A stretch of 64,000 nt of DNA from Amaranthus tricolor. Taxonomy: Eukaryota; Streptophyta; Magnoliopsida; Caryophyllales; Amaranthaceae. The stretch lies in contig NC_080052.1 in NCBI RefSeq assembly GCF_026212465.1, positions 20,352,145 to 20,416,144 of the forward strand, in the 5' to 3' direction. The translations under genes were made by a program, and so were the position numbers. How positions within the stretch are numbered: the stretch's first letter is position 1; the number at the start of each line of letters is the position of its first letter. Below are positions 1 to 11,336 of the stretch, in pieces. Under the pieces are notes generated by a model. It was not told where the DNA came from, did not search any database, and worked only from the letters and a program-made list of their open reading frames with translations.

Positions 1-20
1 ATATATGATAAAGGGAATCT

Positions 21-480
21 AAATGACATATGTCATGTTTATAACGACTTCTCAAATAGAGCAATATATACAAGTCTTAAGCTAATTGTGTGACGTTCTT
101 TGTTAAGGATTTCACATCTGCACAATTTGAAAAAAAAAATTCCCTTATTAAAGATCTAATTCAAAATTTTAGCCTCCATAACATACAATCATATATAATA
201 TAATCACATACAGTTATTAAATGACAAATGTCATGTTTACAAGGATTTGCCAATTGAACCAATGTATACATAAACTAATTGTGTGACATTCTCTTTTAAT
301 ATAACCAATTTGCACAATTAGGAAAAACAATAACCTTTTTAAGCTAATTCAAAAATTTAGCCCCATAACATACCATCATATAACATCATATCATACAATA
401 TAATAAAAAAGCTGCCAAATAATGTCATGTTATAATAATTTACTAAGTGGCGCAATATATACAGTAATACAAGTCTTGAG
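21..480. repeat. AT-rich tandem repeat, period about 198 bp
   Basis: The phrase AATGACAWATGTCATGTTTA recurs near 22 and 220, and a shorter AATGTCATGTT near 420. Each is followed at the same distance by a CAATRTATACA block, CTAATTGTGTGACRTTCT, and a CATAACATAC tail. This gives about 2.3 degenerate copies of a unit near 198 bp. No coding potential is visible. It may continue beyond the left edge of the window. Confidence 0.7.
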
Positions 481-524
481 TTGATTATGCTGAATGAGCA
501 GGACGAAGAAAGTATTTTGGATCT

Positions 525-900
525 CAGCACATTAGGTCTTACAACACCTATTTTTAGGGTGCATAACGCCTATGGTTGGATCTTAAAAACACTTACTTTA
601 GGTCTTAAAATATCTAATTTGTATCTTAGGATACCTAATTCATATATTACAATGTTTTACTTTATAACTTAAAATACCTACTTTGAATCTTAAAACATCT
701 ACTTTAAATCTTACAATACCTACTTCATATATTAAAATATTTACTTAGTAACTTAAATCATCCACTGTTTATCTTTAAACATTTACTTTAAAATTTTGAA
801 ACCCCTATTTAGGACCTTACAATACCTAATTAATATATTTAAACACATACTTTTGTAACTTAAAATGCCTACTTTATAATTTAAAACGCCTATTTTTATT
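525..900. repeat. Degenerate short-period array (about 20-25 bp)
   Basis: Imperfect repeats of the type CTTAAAATACCTACTTT follow one another for about 370 bp, separated by TATATT-like spacers. The 63-codon ORF in this stretch is only an open window through the repeat. It ends about 80 bp before the hAT element. I see no gene here. Confidence 0.6.
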
Positions 901-1374
901 TTTCTTGCCTAATAGATTTCAAATGATATTCTTCATCATCTCATCAACGTTATCCAGATCCTATCATCTTCATTCATTGTACTTAGGCATGGCCACGGTC
1001 GGGGTTGGGCCGGTTCCGTTCTGGTTCCATCCGGTTCCGGTTCCATTTGGAACCTGTCGCGAACGGTTTCGGTTTCGGTTCCGGGCGGTTCCAAACGGTT
1101 CCTTGGCGGTTCATGAGGCGGTTCCTATGGTTCCAACTCGCGGGACGGGCGGGTCGGATCATCGGTTCCATTTTTATTTTTCCTTTAAATATTTATATAA
1201 TATAAAAATACTATAATATTGCGGACGTACCTTTGATGATTACTTGATTATTAGCGAAATTCATTGCTTGTCAAGTTGTCATCGTTATTAAAATATTTAC
1301 TAAAAAGAATTAAAAAAATAAATTAATAAGAAACAAATCAACGATAATGTCGATAAAGATGATTAATAAAAATA

Positions 1375-1465
1375 AAAGGGAGAAAATGGACTTGAACCTA
1401 GTACCCAAAGGAATACTAAGCTGCCTACGTATCTCGAAATAATCAAAGCCCACGTAGTTCTTTGT
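1375..1465. other. Conserved non-coding segment inside the hAT element
   Basis: The stretch with CTGCCTACGTATCTCGAAA followed by AAGCCCACGTAGTTC lies just past the transposase stop. It contains a split pair CTACGT/ACGTAG. From memory, similar text occurs next to other plant hAT transposases, so it is probably a 3' UTR feature of the element. This is inference only. Confidence 0.35.
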
Positions 1466-1518
1466 CATACCTTTTATTTGTAGTTGTTGAATGTTGATTT
1501 ATCGTTGTCCGATGGATC

Positions 1519-4061
1519 CTATTCGTCTTCGTCATCATCATCTGGTTGGTTAGATGCTTCCGCTGACTCTCCTCCTGACGATGATGCAGATGTATCCATC
1601 ATCATCCATGGATCATCATCATTGTCTTGAACATCATTATTCCTTAGTCCTTGTGTTCGAATCTCCGCTTGATCCCAATCTTTCTTACAAACACATATTT
1701 GAATACTATGTGGAGCAAGACGAGATCTCTTTTCGTCTAAAACTCTTCTACCTGCACTAAAAGCAGACTCCGACGCAATCGTAGAAGCAGGAATTGCAAG
1801 GATATGCTTTGCAATTCTCGATAATATGAGAAATTTTTAGATTTTTCTTTCCACCACTCTAAAATATTATAGCTACCTTGGTCAATTTCAAAGTGATGTT
1901 TAAGATAATTATCTAATTCTAAATATGCAGTGGAGGGTGAAGAAGAAGATGATCCTACAAAACTATCATCTTGGCTCATTATATTAGCTATTACAGAATT
2001 ATAATAAGAGGGACGTGCCGAGACGCTAACACGCCTAGACGTATCGCGTTTTGGATTATATACACTAGCATAGTAATCATAAAGTTCTGCTAAAAGTTTT
2101 TTACAAGTTCTAACATAATTATGTACATCACTAGGCGGACGATCTAATGATTGGTAGTAAAATATAATTACTTTAGTAAGGACTTCTGTCTTAAAACATG
2201 GGTCTAAAATGGTTGCAATTCCATAAATAAAAGGAAAATCGGTAAAATATGTCTTCCACTTATCCATCATATCTGCAAGAATCGACTTTAAATATGGGTT
2301 AGTATCATCATGCGTATGTTTAAAAAGATGATAAAAAATAGTAATACGCTTCTAATATTTTATGTACACCTATAGCTAGTTCCCATGTGTCATTAGTTAT
2401 ATAGTTATCTGTACACTCACTATAAAGTTGTGTTATAACTGAACGATAAGCAATCACTTTTCTTAATAAATCGTTGGTTGAGCCCCAATGTGTAGGAGTA
2501 TCTAATGACCAATACACTTTTTTTAGTTGATAATGGTCACATAATTGCTTATATCGTCTCTTTATCTGTCCAATTCTAAGCCACTTCACTATGTCTCTAA
2601 TTGGATCTAATAAATCACTTAATTGTTTTATACCTGCTTGGCAAGATAAGTTTACTATATGAGCACAACAACGTATGTGTAACAATCTACCCCCAAGGAT
2701 AAAACTTAATGTAGGTTAGTTATACAAAAGTTCCATACATTTAATGTTAGCGGTTGCATTATCGGTTAAACAACAAAATATCTTATCTAATAAGTTCCAT
2801 TCTCTACATATCTCTACTAATATGTATTTTATGTTTTCACCCGTATGTCTTTCGAGCATTGTCTCAAAAGCAATTATTCTTTTTTGAATAATCCAAGTTT
2901 GATCTATCCAATGTGCTGTTACACACATGTAAGATTCTAAATGTGGTGGAGCAGACCAAATGTCAGTTGTTATGCTAACCCTACCTTTAAAAGATTTAAA
3001 CATTTCTACTAATTCATAGCGCATTGATTCATATAATTTAATTGCGCATCGTTTAATAGTGCTCCTATGGATTGCTCTATATTGTGGTTGCAAAGTTTTT
3101 CTAGTGTAACGCTCGTATGCCCTACTTTCACCATGGTTAAATGGCAATTCATCACAAATTACATACTTAGAAAATCCATCAATTATATCATTACGATTAT
3201 ATTTAAAAGGCATACCTGTGTTGGAAATGTCCCACTGTCGGCTTCCACTGGTGGTCCCGCTGCCGCTTGCTGCATGAGTTTCTTTTGTGATTCCATGCTT
3301 CTTTGCCAAATGTTTGTTAAAAGATCCCGTACCACCACCTAACACGTATTCACAAAACACAATAAATAAATTTTTATAAAATATGAATATATAATGTATG
3401 TATAAAAAACTGAAAATGTATTTAGCTCTGGCGAAATTGTATGAAACTAAGGGCTTTACTCCTTAACTTTCACAAATTTGACAAGTGCATAAGAAAACAT
3501 CTGGATTGTCGGTTAGTTCTTTTGTAAAATACGACCACACATGTGAAACAGCTCTACCACTAGGAGGTGGCATTGCCGGAAAAGGTTGTCTTACTGGTTC
3601 ATCTTCATCTAAATTTAAATATAACGACATACTCAAATACCACAATATATAAATAAATAATAATTTAAAATTTAATCAATTTGAAGAATAAAATTATAAA
3701 ACTAACCGATACTTTGGAAATTGACTCGTTTACCACGAGCTTGTCTTTGTTGTTATTGTAGTTGTTCTTCATGTGATCTTGTTGATGAATGTCGAGAATT
3801 ATGTATCCCAATAGGGGTCATTGGTTCCTCTTCTTGTTCTTTTTCTTCATCAATTTGTATTTCTCTTTCCACTTCTTCTGCATAATTGTGTAATTCTTGG
3901 TCGTACCCTATTGGATAATTTGGTTCATAATTATAATTACTAATCGAACGTGTTGTTGATACCGACGGAGTTGAAGTGGCCTCCCTTTTGGAGCTAGAAC
4001 CTCCCAATGATTTTGCCCCTTTAGTAACCTTTTTAGAGGCTTTTTTAAAAAAAAAAGACAT
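1519..4061 (-). pseudogene. hAT transposase (BED zinc finger, RICESLEEPER-like), disrupted
   Basis: This minus-strand gene begins at an ATG at 4061 and its final stop is at 1519-1521. The first exon (4061 to about 3707) encodes a basic then acidic N-terminus. A second part (about 3622-3463) and a third (from 3360) together supply a BED zinc finger (VWSYFTK, CTCQIC, then HLAKKHG). The catalytic region shows TTDIWSA, CLTDNATAN and HIRCCAHIVNL, which are hAT RNase-H-fold signatures. The C-terminal dimerisation block (ASESAFSAGRRVLD) is read at about 1560-1815. Lesions visible: an in-frame stop near 3753, another near 2716 just before HIRCCAH, a one-base frameshift near 2345, and another near 1830 ahead of the dimerisation block. 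Intron boundaries are inferred. The protein cannot be made intact from this copy. Confidence 0.85.
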
Positions 4062-4639
4062 GATTGATAATATTGAAATAATAATAGAATTAAGAAATAA
4101 ATAAAATAGACTAATTATGTAATTAACTAAATTAAGAAATAATTAAAAGACTAATTATGTAATTAAGAGAATAATTGCGTAATTAAGTAATTAAGTAGAG
4201 AGAGTAGGAGAAGAGATGAGTTGTGAATGAAAATGATTGAAAGTGATGGGTATTTAGAGGAAAATTTGCAACGGCTAGTTTCACGGTCCGGTTCCATGGA
4301 ACCGCTGGGCCGGTTCACCCGGACCGGTCCCGGTTCTGGTTCCATGGAACCGTTGGGCCGGTTCACCCGGACCGGTCAGTTCCGGTTCCATGGAACCGTT
4401 GGACCGGTTCACCCGGACCGGTTCCAGTTCCAACCCGCAGTTCTTAGGTCCGGTTCATGTAGTTTTTTTCCGGCGGTTTCATGATTCCTGCAACTTTTTT
4501 TCGGCGTTTTCACGGTTCCGCGGTTTGGGCCGGTTCGAAACCTGTCGCGAACGGTTTCGGTTCCGGATTCGGTTCCAAGCAGTTCGGGACCGGTTCGGTT
4601 CCGGGTAACCCGCTCCGTGGCCATCCCTAATTGTACTTC

Positions 4640-5480
4640 ATTGTTCCTCTTATCCTCCAAAACTCCATTATCATCCTTTTTTTTTAATTATATTATATTG
4701 TCTTTTTTGATCAAACCTATTGTTGTGCGACAGCGAAAGTAAAAATCGAAAAACAACAACGGAAGCAATAAAGATTCAAACAAATAATAAAGAAAATCAC
4801 ACTGAAAATTTTACATGGTTCACTATCAATGTGATAGCTACATCCACCGGTACCGAGAATAAACTTTTCACCATAAACTGAGAGATTACAAGATGAATCA
4901 TGAGAAGCCACAACAATGGCTCTCCTAGCTTTTTTCTCTTAGTTCTCACTTTATGTTTTTTACATCATCCTCATTCTAATTACATGGGAGGTTTATGTAG
5001 TATATCTAATAATAAACAAAGTAACCACACACAATAGAGTAACCGGCCACAATCCGTGGAATAACCGTCCAAAAAGAGTGAAAAAACTGATTTGCGTATT
5101 TCCCGTATGCACCGCCGACTCGGCTTCAACAAGTATTCATCGAGCCGCCGAGTCGACTTTGTCTACTGGAACAAAACACATCTTGGCAGCGTGCACAGTC
5201 GAGTCGGCTATCTTCCATAGGCCATGGACGCCGACTCGGCTGCATCACAAACACCACCAACGCCGACTCTGGCCACTGTCTCCCTCACCTTTCTAGGCAT
5301 AAGGTTCATCTTCAATCATGGCACTACTAGCTCGAGTCACCATTTTCAACACCTAAAAACTTCAATGTCGTACCCTTAACTATTTTCATGATTCATCGTC
5401 ACCAATATTGTCATCATCATCTCAATCGTCATGCTAGTTTTTAAAATTTTTTTTTATTAAAAATCAACGAAAAATTCTTG
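4640..5480. other. Intergenic, repeat-derived; includes a short-word array
   Basis: No gene is supported. From 5106 to 5272 the word GCCGACTCGG or its complement recurs five times at roughly 40-bp spacing (with small variants such as GCCGAGTCGAC and GTCGAGTCGGC). The ORF at 5078-5296 is an accident of this repeat. The segment at 4720-4920 (ACATGGTTCACTATCAATGTG onward) looks like a dispersed repeat, but I cannot name it. Confidence 0.5.
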
Positions 5481-6868
5481 ATGGAGAAATGACTCGTGAC
5501 GAAACTGAATGAAGAACTTACATCATTCATCATCACCAATTGCATGCATAAGCATCATCTTCATCATCGATTGATCATCTTTAGTTGTCATGTCAGTATC
5601 TTTAATTTTTTATTAGAAATAAAACTAAATGATAAGAAAATAATAGAGATAAATAAGATCAACAAATCAATTAAGATTGTTCATTTAAACCCTTACCTTA
5701 TCCATCAATGGTGGTAGTGATAATCTCACTTCCAAACTAACTAACTTTTTGGCTTCTGCTAAACTTCATGACTACATCATCAAAACCGTTGTCAACAATA
5801 ACAAATGATGGTGTTCATACGATATTTTTTTTACCTAAGTTGATTATTCAATACCCCGATCTCTCTTCTTGATGGAGGTAGTATAACTTCTGCTGTTAAA
5901 GCAACCATTTCTAAAATACTAAAATCACATTTAGTACCTTTTTAAACTACTCTTCAATTTTCATTCTTATCGGTTTAAACTATATTATACTTAAACCCTT
6001 AACTCTCGAGATAAATAAGTGTAATAAAACCAAACAAAAACAAAAATCTTCAATCCTTTTGTGGAAAATTTATTTTGGTGATTTTAATACATCACCTTTT
6101 TTATAACTATACGATATCGATAAACTTATTTCTCATTATATAACTTTTTTTTCAAATTAAAACTTTAAAAACTCAAATGTAGTTTTTAAACTTCAACTCC
6201 ACCATTATTTGTAGCACCCCTTATAGCTACCACACCAACCGCTGCACCCTCTATAAGAGTTGATGTCATAACAAATGTTATAACCTCCAACTATACTCAA
6301 GCTTGTCATTGCTACGTACGGATCTCCAAGATAGGATTGTTTGCTTGGTTCTCCATCTTGAGGGGAAATAATAGAGATAAATAAGATCAATAAATCAATC
6401 AAGACAAGTCTTGATTGATATATTGATTATTTTGTGAATATTATGATAATATCTTTTATATTATTATTCTCATGTATCTTCTAGAATAATTTAGTATTAT
6501 AAATATGATGTAATTTTTATTTAATTAATTAACAATCATTTTAAATACTTCTTTAACCTCTCCATAATCTCTATAGAAAATAAAGAAAATAATGATGAAG
6601 AAAATGGAGAAAATAATGTCATTGAGAACTAATATTTTTGTTTTATTTACTATTTTTGCTTAAAATTCTGTTTGAACTTTTTATTTTCAATATTGTATTT
6701 GTGCTGCTCTAGCCAAAAATAAGACATCTAATATAAAGACTGTATATTTTAAAAATTTATGATACATTAAATCTTTTTTTTGATTGAATGTATTAGGTTG
6801 GGCTTTATGAGATGAAAATCTCTTACATTCTCTTGTAAGAGTTACAATTGGTCTTAACTTTAAGCTTA
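5481..6868. other. AT-rich intergenic stretch, nothing recognised
   Basis: Only short chance ORFs lie here, for example on the minus strand at 6205-6402. There is a repeated phrase AATAGAGATAAATAAGATCAA (near 5640 and 6369), suggesting an old local duplication. I see no RNA gene or element ends. Confidence 0.5.
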
Positions 6869-7080
6869 CAAATTTTTAAATGAGACGGTCTCACCGTGAG
6901 ACCATTTCTATAGGAATGACTAAACGTATATTTAGTATTTTAAAGTAACTACTTATAACTTTAAAATGATTACTTTTTGTAGTCTTAAAGTGATCACTTA
7001 CAATATTAAAGTTATCAATTAAAGAAATAAGCTAATTATATGAATTCATTTCATGGTGAGACAGTTTCATAAAAGATTTG
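6869..7080. mobile_element. MITE, GAGACGGTCTC family, 212 bp
   Basis: It starts CAAATTTTTAAATGAGACGG and ends TTTCATAAAAGATTTG, the ends being imperfect inverted repeats of about 35 bp. Next to the left end is TGAGACGGTCTCACCGTGAG, itself built of overlapping palindromes. The interior holds ACTTATAACTTTAAAATGAT phrases that are shared with the copy at 54671. No target duplication is clear. Confidence 0.65.
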
Positions 7081-7600
7081 GTGTTTAGTAAAAGTGTTTA
7101 AAACAAACCTATTAATCAATATTTACTCGACCTTGTAACCAAATTTGATTTGACCCGACTTTAAAAGTTGATTTTATAAATATGTAAATTTCAACATGAA
7201 TACAAGATTCAACTTTAAATCGATCTAAAATACTTAATTTAAAATCGATTCGATAACCCGAATGAATAACTTCAGTGTATAAATAATAGTTAGTCGAAAT
7301 TCAAAATTTAAAAATAAATTAGGAGGTCTCACTATATGATATACCTCATATTTAAATTAAATAACTTAATAATAAAAAGTTTTAGCTTATCACTTTTTGT
7401 TTTGACAACTAGTACCGGAACCGCTTACTTAATGAGCATCCGGCTTCTATAAAACCAGTGTTGCTCTCTAGTCTCTATTTCATAATTGGGATTTTTGATC
7501 TTAAATGCAAGCAAACTCCAATAGCGATATTTAAAATCCAAAATCTCAAACGTAACCGGACTCAAAAACCTCACCGCCACACTCCACTGCAAATCTATCA

Positions 7601-8239
7601 ATGGGAGACCGCGGCCGGGAAGACAGGGAAAGAGACCGAGACCGTTACCGGGACCGGGACCGGGACCGTGACCGTAGAAGAGACAAAGATGACCGCGACC
7701 GCAGAAGAGACAAAGACGACCGTAACCTCGACCGAGACCGTCACCGAGATAGACGCTCACGGCACGGCCGATCTCGCTCTCGCTCCCCAAATCGTCATCG
7801 CCGGTCTAGGTCACACACATCCGGTTCACCATCTCGGTCTAGGTCACGGTCTGTGGACCGCTCTCACCGTCACCACAGCTCACGGAGGAGAGAAAGAGAC
7901 GATTATCACGACAATTACGACAACAATGATCGCAAAATTGTATCCGATTTTGTGGATGGAATTGTAAAGGAACAAAAGAAGAAGAAATCGGATAAGAAAG
8001 ATGAAAAAGTGAAGAATGATGTTGGTGGTAATGATGATAGAATTGAAGGGGGTGAAGATGATGAATTTGAGATGATGAAGAAAATGGGGATTCCATTAGG
8101 GTTTGATACAACGAAAGGAAAACCTGTTCCTGGTGCTGATGTTAGTGGTGTCAGAGCTGTTACTAAGCGTCAACCTAGACAGTATATGAATCGTCGTGGT
8201 GGTTTTAATCGTCCTTTGCCTGCTGAATGTAATCGTTAG
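7601..8239 (+). CDS. SNRNP27: U4/U6.U5 small nuclear ribonucleoprotein 27 kDa protein
   Basis: The 212-residue protein belongs to the SNRNP27 family of the U4/U6.U5 tri-snRNP and should act in the nucleus in pre-mRNA splicing. Residues 1-100 are an RD/RS-rich domain: runs of RDRD at 11-50, then RSRSRSP-type repeats at 55-85. Residues 115-150 are lysine- and acid-rich. Residues 154-208 are the family's highly conserved tail, with MKKMGIPLGFDTTKGK, VRAVTKRQPRQYMNRRGGFN and a final proline. Length fits the plant family, and a single uninterrupted exon covers it all. The start (TCAATGG) is the first ATG of the frame, upstream of the RD repeats. No TATA box is obvious. The transcript probably begins near 7440-7550. 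Tail recognition makes this assignment firm. Confidence 0.95.
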   Translation: MGDRGREDRERDRDRYRDRDRDRDRRRDKDDRDRRRDKDDRNLDRDRHRDRRSRHGRSRSRSPNRHRRSRSHTSGSPSRSRSRSVDRSHRHHSSRRRERDDYHDNYDNNDRKIVSDFVDGIVKEQKKKKSDKKDEKVKNDVGGNDDRIEGGEDDEFEMMKKMGIPLGFDTTKGKPVPGADVSGVRAVTKRQPRQYMNRRGGFNRPLPAECNR

Positions 8240-9825
8240 TTTATTGAATCGGTTTTTTCTAGGGTTTCCTCACTTCTCAAGGTTAGATTTTGTTTGACTT
8301 GGCCTTTTCGTTTTCATTTGCTTTTTTGCATAATGAATTGTATAATGTGTGATTTGAGACCTCTTTTAGGATTGTTTTCGGTGTCCAGTGATTTATTGCT
8401 ATGTAATTATTTTGAGACTGCTGTTGAGAATTGCATTTTTTTTTGCTGTGATACAATTTCTCATATGTTTTACCGTGCGTAGTTTTATTTATTGAGGGGT
8501 TGTTTGATTTTGGGGAAAGTGTTTTTCTTGAAATTCTTTTTTATTGTTTGATTTGATAGGCGACTTTGGGGGTGTTTGATGGATTTTTTTTATGGATAGA
8601 TACCAAGGATTATTACTGTTGTTGCAGGCATTAAGAAGTCATTTTTTTTCTGATAGTCTATCTAAATGATGTAATTCTGTTAGAAGTTGTAAGGAGTGTA
8701 TTGAATAAATTGTAATTGATTTGTGAGTTACAAATCCAAAGGGGCACTAGGAGGACGTGTGGAGCTCCTAGAGTGTATCGTAGCTACCTAAAGTCCTCTA
8801 CAAATAAGAAACCAAGCTACTTTTAAAAAGTAGTTTTGAATTAACTAAAAACTTGAATCTTTGTTATTTGATTTTATTGCTACTTCATGAGGCACAAACC
8901 ATTATTAGATTAATGTTCTTTGTGATGCTTTCTCATGCTTGAATTACATTGTTATTCACCTTGCAGCTTGAATACCCCAATTTTTTTTGAGTTGGTCTAA
9001 GAAGAAAGTTTGGTTTATCCTTGTTCTTTAGTACATTTGTGTGCTTATAAACACTTTAAAAACGATATTATGTGTTTTGATATTAACAGCTCTCCCTACT
9101 AAACGTTCGTCTCGTTTGGGCCGTCAGTAAATATCCTCCTCTACTTGTATTTTATAATGACTTCATCACTCCTACATTTGTTTATAGCTAAATAACGTTC
9201 TTTCCTTCTTTATTTCGACTTTTACTTTCTCATTTCATCACGTTGTATCCTCTTCACAACCATACCATTCTTTGCTACTCTTAGAATGCCTGAATCTTTG
9301 TCGTTGTCGTAGTTAAATTCATATCCTCCTTGCATGTTCAATTATATTCAATCATAAAAATTTTTTGTTCTTGTCTTTAGGTTTTCTTTAGGAAAAATTG
9401 AATTAATAATCCCAACTTTTATATGTCGTTGTGAATAATTCTAACTTTGCTTTATTTATAAATATTCCCAAGTTTAATGTGGATTTACCTTTGCTAAAAG
9501 ATAAAGGAATAAAAAACAAGAACCTAATTTTCTTTTCCCCTCCTTTTCATTACCTAGCTCAACCCCCCTCCTTTTGCACCACTACCGTCCCGCCACCCTT
9601 ACCCACTAGTGGTCTATTTTTCTCCCCCAACCCTCCCCCCACCCACTCCCTTGCCACCGGTGCATTTCCCCACCCCTCCCCCTGTAAGAAAAGATCACAA
9701 TTATAATACTAGCAGCGGAAATAAACATTTTCTCTTTGTGTCTAAACAAAAATAGGCTAACAAACTTCTTTAGAAAAACTAGAGGATACAAACTTTATAA
9801 TGCACTCAAATGTATTTTCACTTTT
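8240..9825. other. 3' flank of the snRNP gene and intergenic DNA
   Basis: The first few hundred bases are likely 3' UTR. A GGTTAG donor-like site near 8281 and a TTGCAG acceptor-like site near 8628 could bound a 3'-UTR intron, which cannot be settled from sequence. The rest is AT-rich with no convincing ORF. The proline-rich ORF near 9431-9706 comes from a C-rich patch and has no family features. Confidence 0.4.
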
Positions 9826-9833
9826 ATTATATA

Positions 9834-9844
9834 ATATATATATG

Positions 9845-9881
<37 letters not shown>

Positions 9882-9905
9882 TATATATATATATATATAT
9901 ATATA
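9834..9905. repeat. (TA)n microsatellite, interrupted
   Basis: About 70 bp of TA dinucleotides are broken by TG and CT interruptions. The minus-strand ORF of alternating Ile and Tyr is a by-product. Confidence 0.9.
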
Positions 9906-10122
9906 TTATCAAAATAATGCGTAGCATATTTATACTAATCCTAGTACTAAAACATTTGTGGTGAAAGATGTATATTTTTACCTCAACCATCAAAAACAGA
10001 GATATAGAGAAAAACTATCCTATAATTTCTCTAGTACGTTCTGTTATGCGTTTTTCATCTTAAGTTTACTCTTATTCATTTATATCCTCCTATATCCTCC
10101 TATATTATAGCCGCCCAAAGAT

Positions 10123-10615
10123 CTACCTTGCCCTCAAGATGTATTGATCCGCTTCAATGTAGACATAAGATGGCACCGTTTGAATTGATGTTGTACCATT
10201 TTCCTTAGTGTTGAACGAAGGCGCTTTGTACCATTCTCCCTTAACATTCCGAGAAGTTTCGACCATAATTGAGCCAATCTTTATCAAGAGCACTTGTTGT
10301 AACCTCGAAAAAATCAAGGGTAATGTCGAAGTCAAGAATGACCATTTTGTTGAAATTGAGCTTGCACAACTAGTACATATACCGAATCAATTATTGCATA
10401 TGCGAGGCATAGTAGCAGTCCTTCAAGTCCATCCATTTAGCCAATTCCTTCTTCGTCATACACCAAATCAATCTAGACCCATCAACTTTATGAGGATTCC
10501 CAATCTTAAAACCATTAACATAATTGCCTCGATTTTTAACATTATCAGTAACAATCAATTGCCGAATTAAATCAACCCTAATATTTCTATCACCTTGAAC
10601 ATGAGGAAAACCCAC
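10123..10615 (-). other. Possible decayed coding fragment, unrecognised
   Basis: Two adjacent minus-strand open segments (10615-10391 and 10335-10123) have protein-like composition. The first includes NRGNYVNGFKIGNPHKVDG. I do not recognise the family. It lies directly downstream, in the same direction, of the gag-like text at 10620-11320, so it may belong to the same dead retroelement. Neither segment has a gene structure of its own. Confidence 0.3.
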
Positions 10616-10654
10616 GGGGGGGTGGCGGCTGGTGCTGGTTTGCGTACGGGTTTG

Positions 10655-10760
10655 GGTTAGGGTTATGGCTGTGCGTTAGGGTTAGGGTTCTAGTAGGGAT
10701 TTGGGAAATCAGATGAGGGTTTTGTGGGTTAGGGTTAGGGTTAGGGTTAGGGTTCTGGTA
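10655..10760. repeat. TTAGGG-type (telomere-like) short tandem repeat
   Basis: Up to five consecutive GGGTTA units occur near 10728-10755, with more scattered at 10655-10690, 10890 and 11055. Plant telomeres normally use TTTAGGG, so the exact hexamer here suggests a local simple-repeat expansion rather than a relocated telomere. Confidence 0.7.
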
Positions 10761-11075
10761 GGGATTCTTGTGCGGTGGGGGCGGCCGAACCCTGGTGGCG
10801 ACTCGATGAACGAGGCGATGGGGCTTGTCTTTCGTTGGGGGGTCTGGGTCTGCCGCATTGGGTGGGTTTGGAGGGTTTGGGTCGAATTAGGGTTAGGGTT
10901 TTGCTGGAATTGGGAACAGGGATGAGAATGGTTCTGGTGGGTGGGGCGGCGGAAATTCGGTGGCGACTCGGCGAGGGAGGCGGTCGGGCTTGTCTGTCGC
11001 GGGTGGGTCTGAGTTTGTTGGGTCGAATGGTTTGGGTGGGTTTGATTCGAATTAGGGTTAAATTAGGGTTACGGT
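10760..11075. repeat. GC-rich tandem duplication, about 160-170 bp, two copies
   Basis: The order GGCGG, GGTGGCGACTCG, a GAGG-rich segment, GGGCTTGTCTKTCG, GGGTCTG, then TTAGGGTT appears twice (about 10760-10905 and 10930-11075). The copies are diverged but clearly related. GC content is much higher than in the surroundings. Read on the minus strand it gives a proline/arginine-rich open text, as expected of a gag linker. Confidence 0.6.
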
Positions 11076-11323
11076 TTCAAAAACTCCTAATTTCCTCCAG
11101 AAACTTCCGGTTCGATCCTTGAGCTTGGGCATGGTCGACGGCGAGTTTGGTGTGATTCTCCATTAGAGCCCCCATGAATGAGTTGAGCTTTTCATCAAAG
11201 CTTTGGGTCAAGTTTTAGATTTGGGTAGGAAGGGCTTGTTGAAGTTCTTGGATGATCCCTTCACATTGTTCCAACCGTAAGGACTGGGTGGGGGGGCGCC
11301 ATGGCCAGTGGCCGGAGACCGGT

Positions 11324-11336
11324 GGCTCTGATACCA
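11324..11336 (-). promoter_or_regulatory. Primer binding site (initiator tRNA-Met type)
   Basis: The minus strand reads TGGTATCAGAGCC, the standard 13-nt complement to the 3' end of plant initiator tRNA-Met. It marks the LTR/internal junction of the remnant. Confidence 0.75.

Larger units (their letters stand above)
984..4629 (-). mobile_element. Complete hAT-superfamily DNA transposon, 3646 bp
   Basis: The ends are inverted repeats: TAGGCATGGCCACGG at the left and, on the complement of the right end, TAGGGATGGCCACGG. The 8-bp duplication ATTGTACT flanks both ends exactly (976-983 and 4630-4637), which is the hAT target-site length. GC-rich subterminal blocks (1005-1170 and 4270-4615) are packed with CGGTTC/GGTTCCG words in an otherwise AT-rich element. 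This matches the usual arrangement of transposase-binding sites near hAT ends. The interior carries a broken BED/hAT transposase on the minus strand. The perfect duplication suggests a fairly recent insertion, but the gene is no longer open. Confidence 0.93.

Noticed and set aside
1375..1465. tRNA or snRNA gene
   Set aside because: The paired CTACGT/ACGTAG text does not form a cloverleaf and lies in the hAT element's 3' region.
5078..5296. 72-codon ORF as a host gene
   Set aside because: It is formed by the GCCGACTCGG word array and has no recognisable domain.
7425..7967. Alternative-frame ORFs over the snRNP gene on both strands
   Set aside because: They are shadows of the RD-repeat coding region; only the 7601 frame has the conserved family tail.
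10728..10755. Interstitial telomere or chromosome-fusion scar
   Set aside because: The repeat is TTAGGG rather than the plant TTTAGGG, is short, and lies within a gag-like GC-rich linker.
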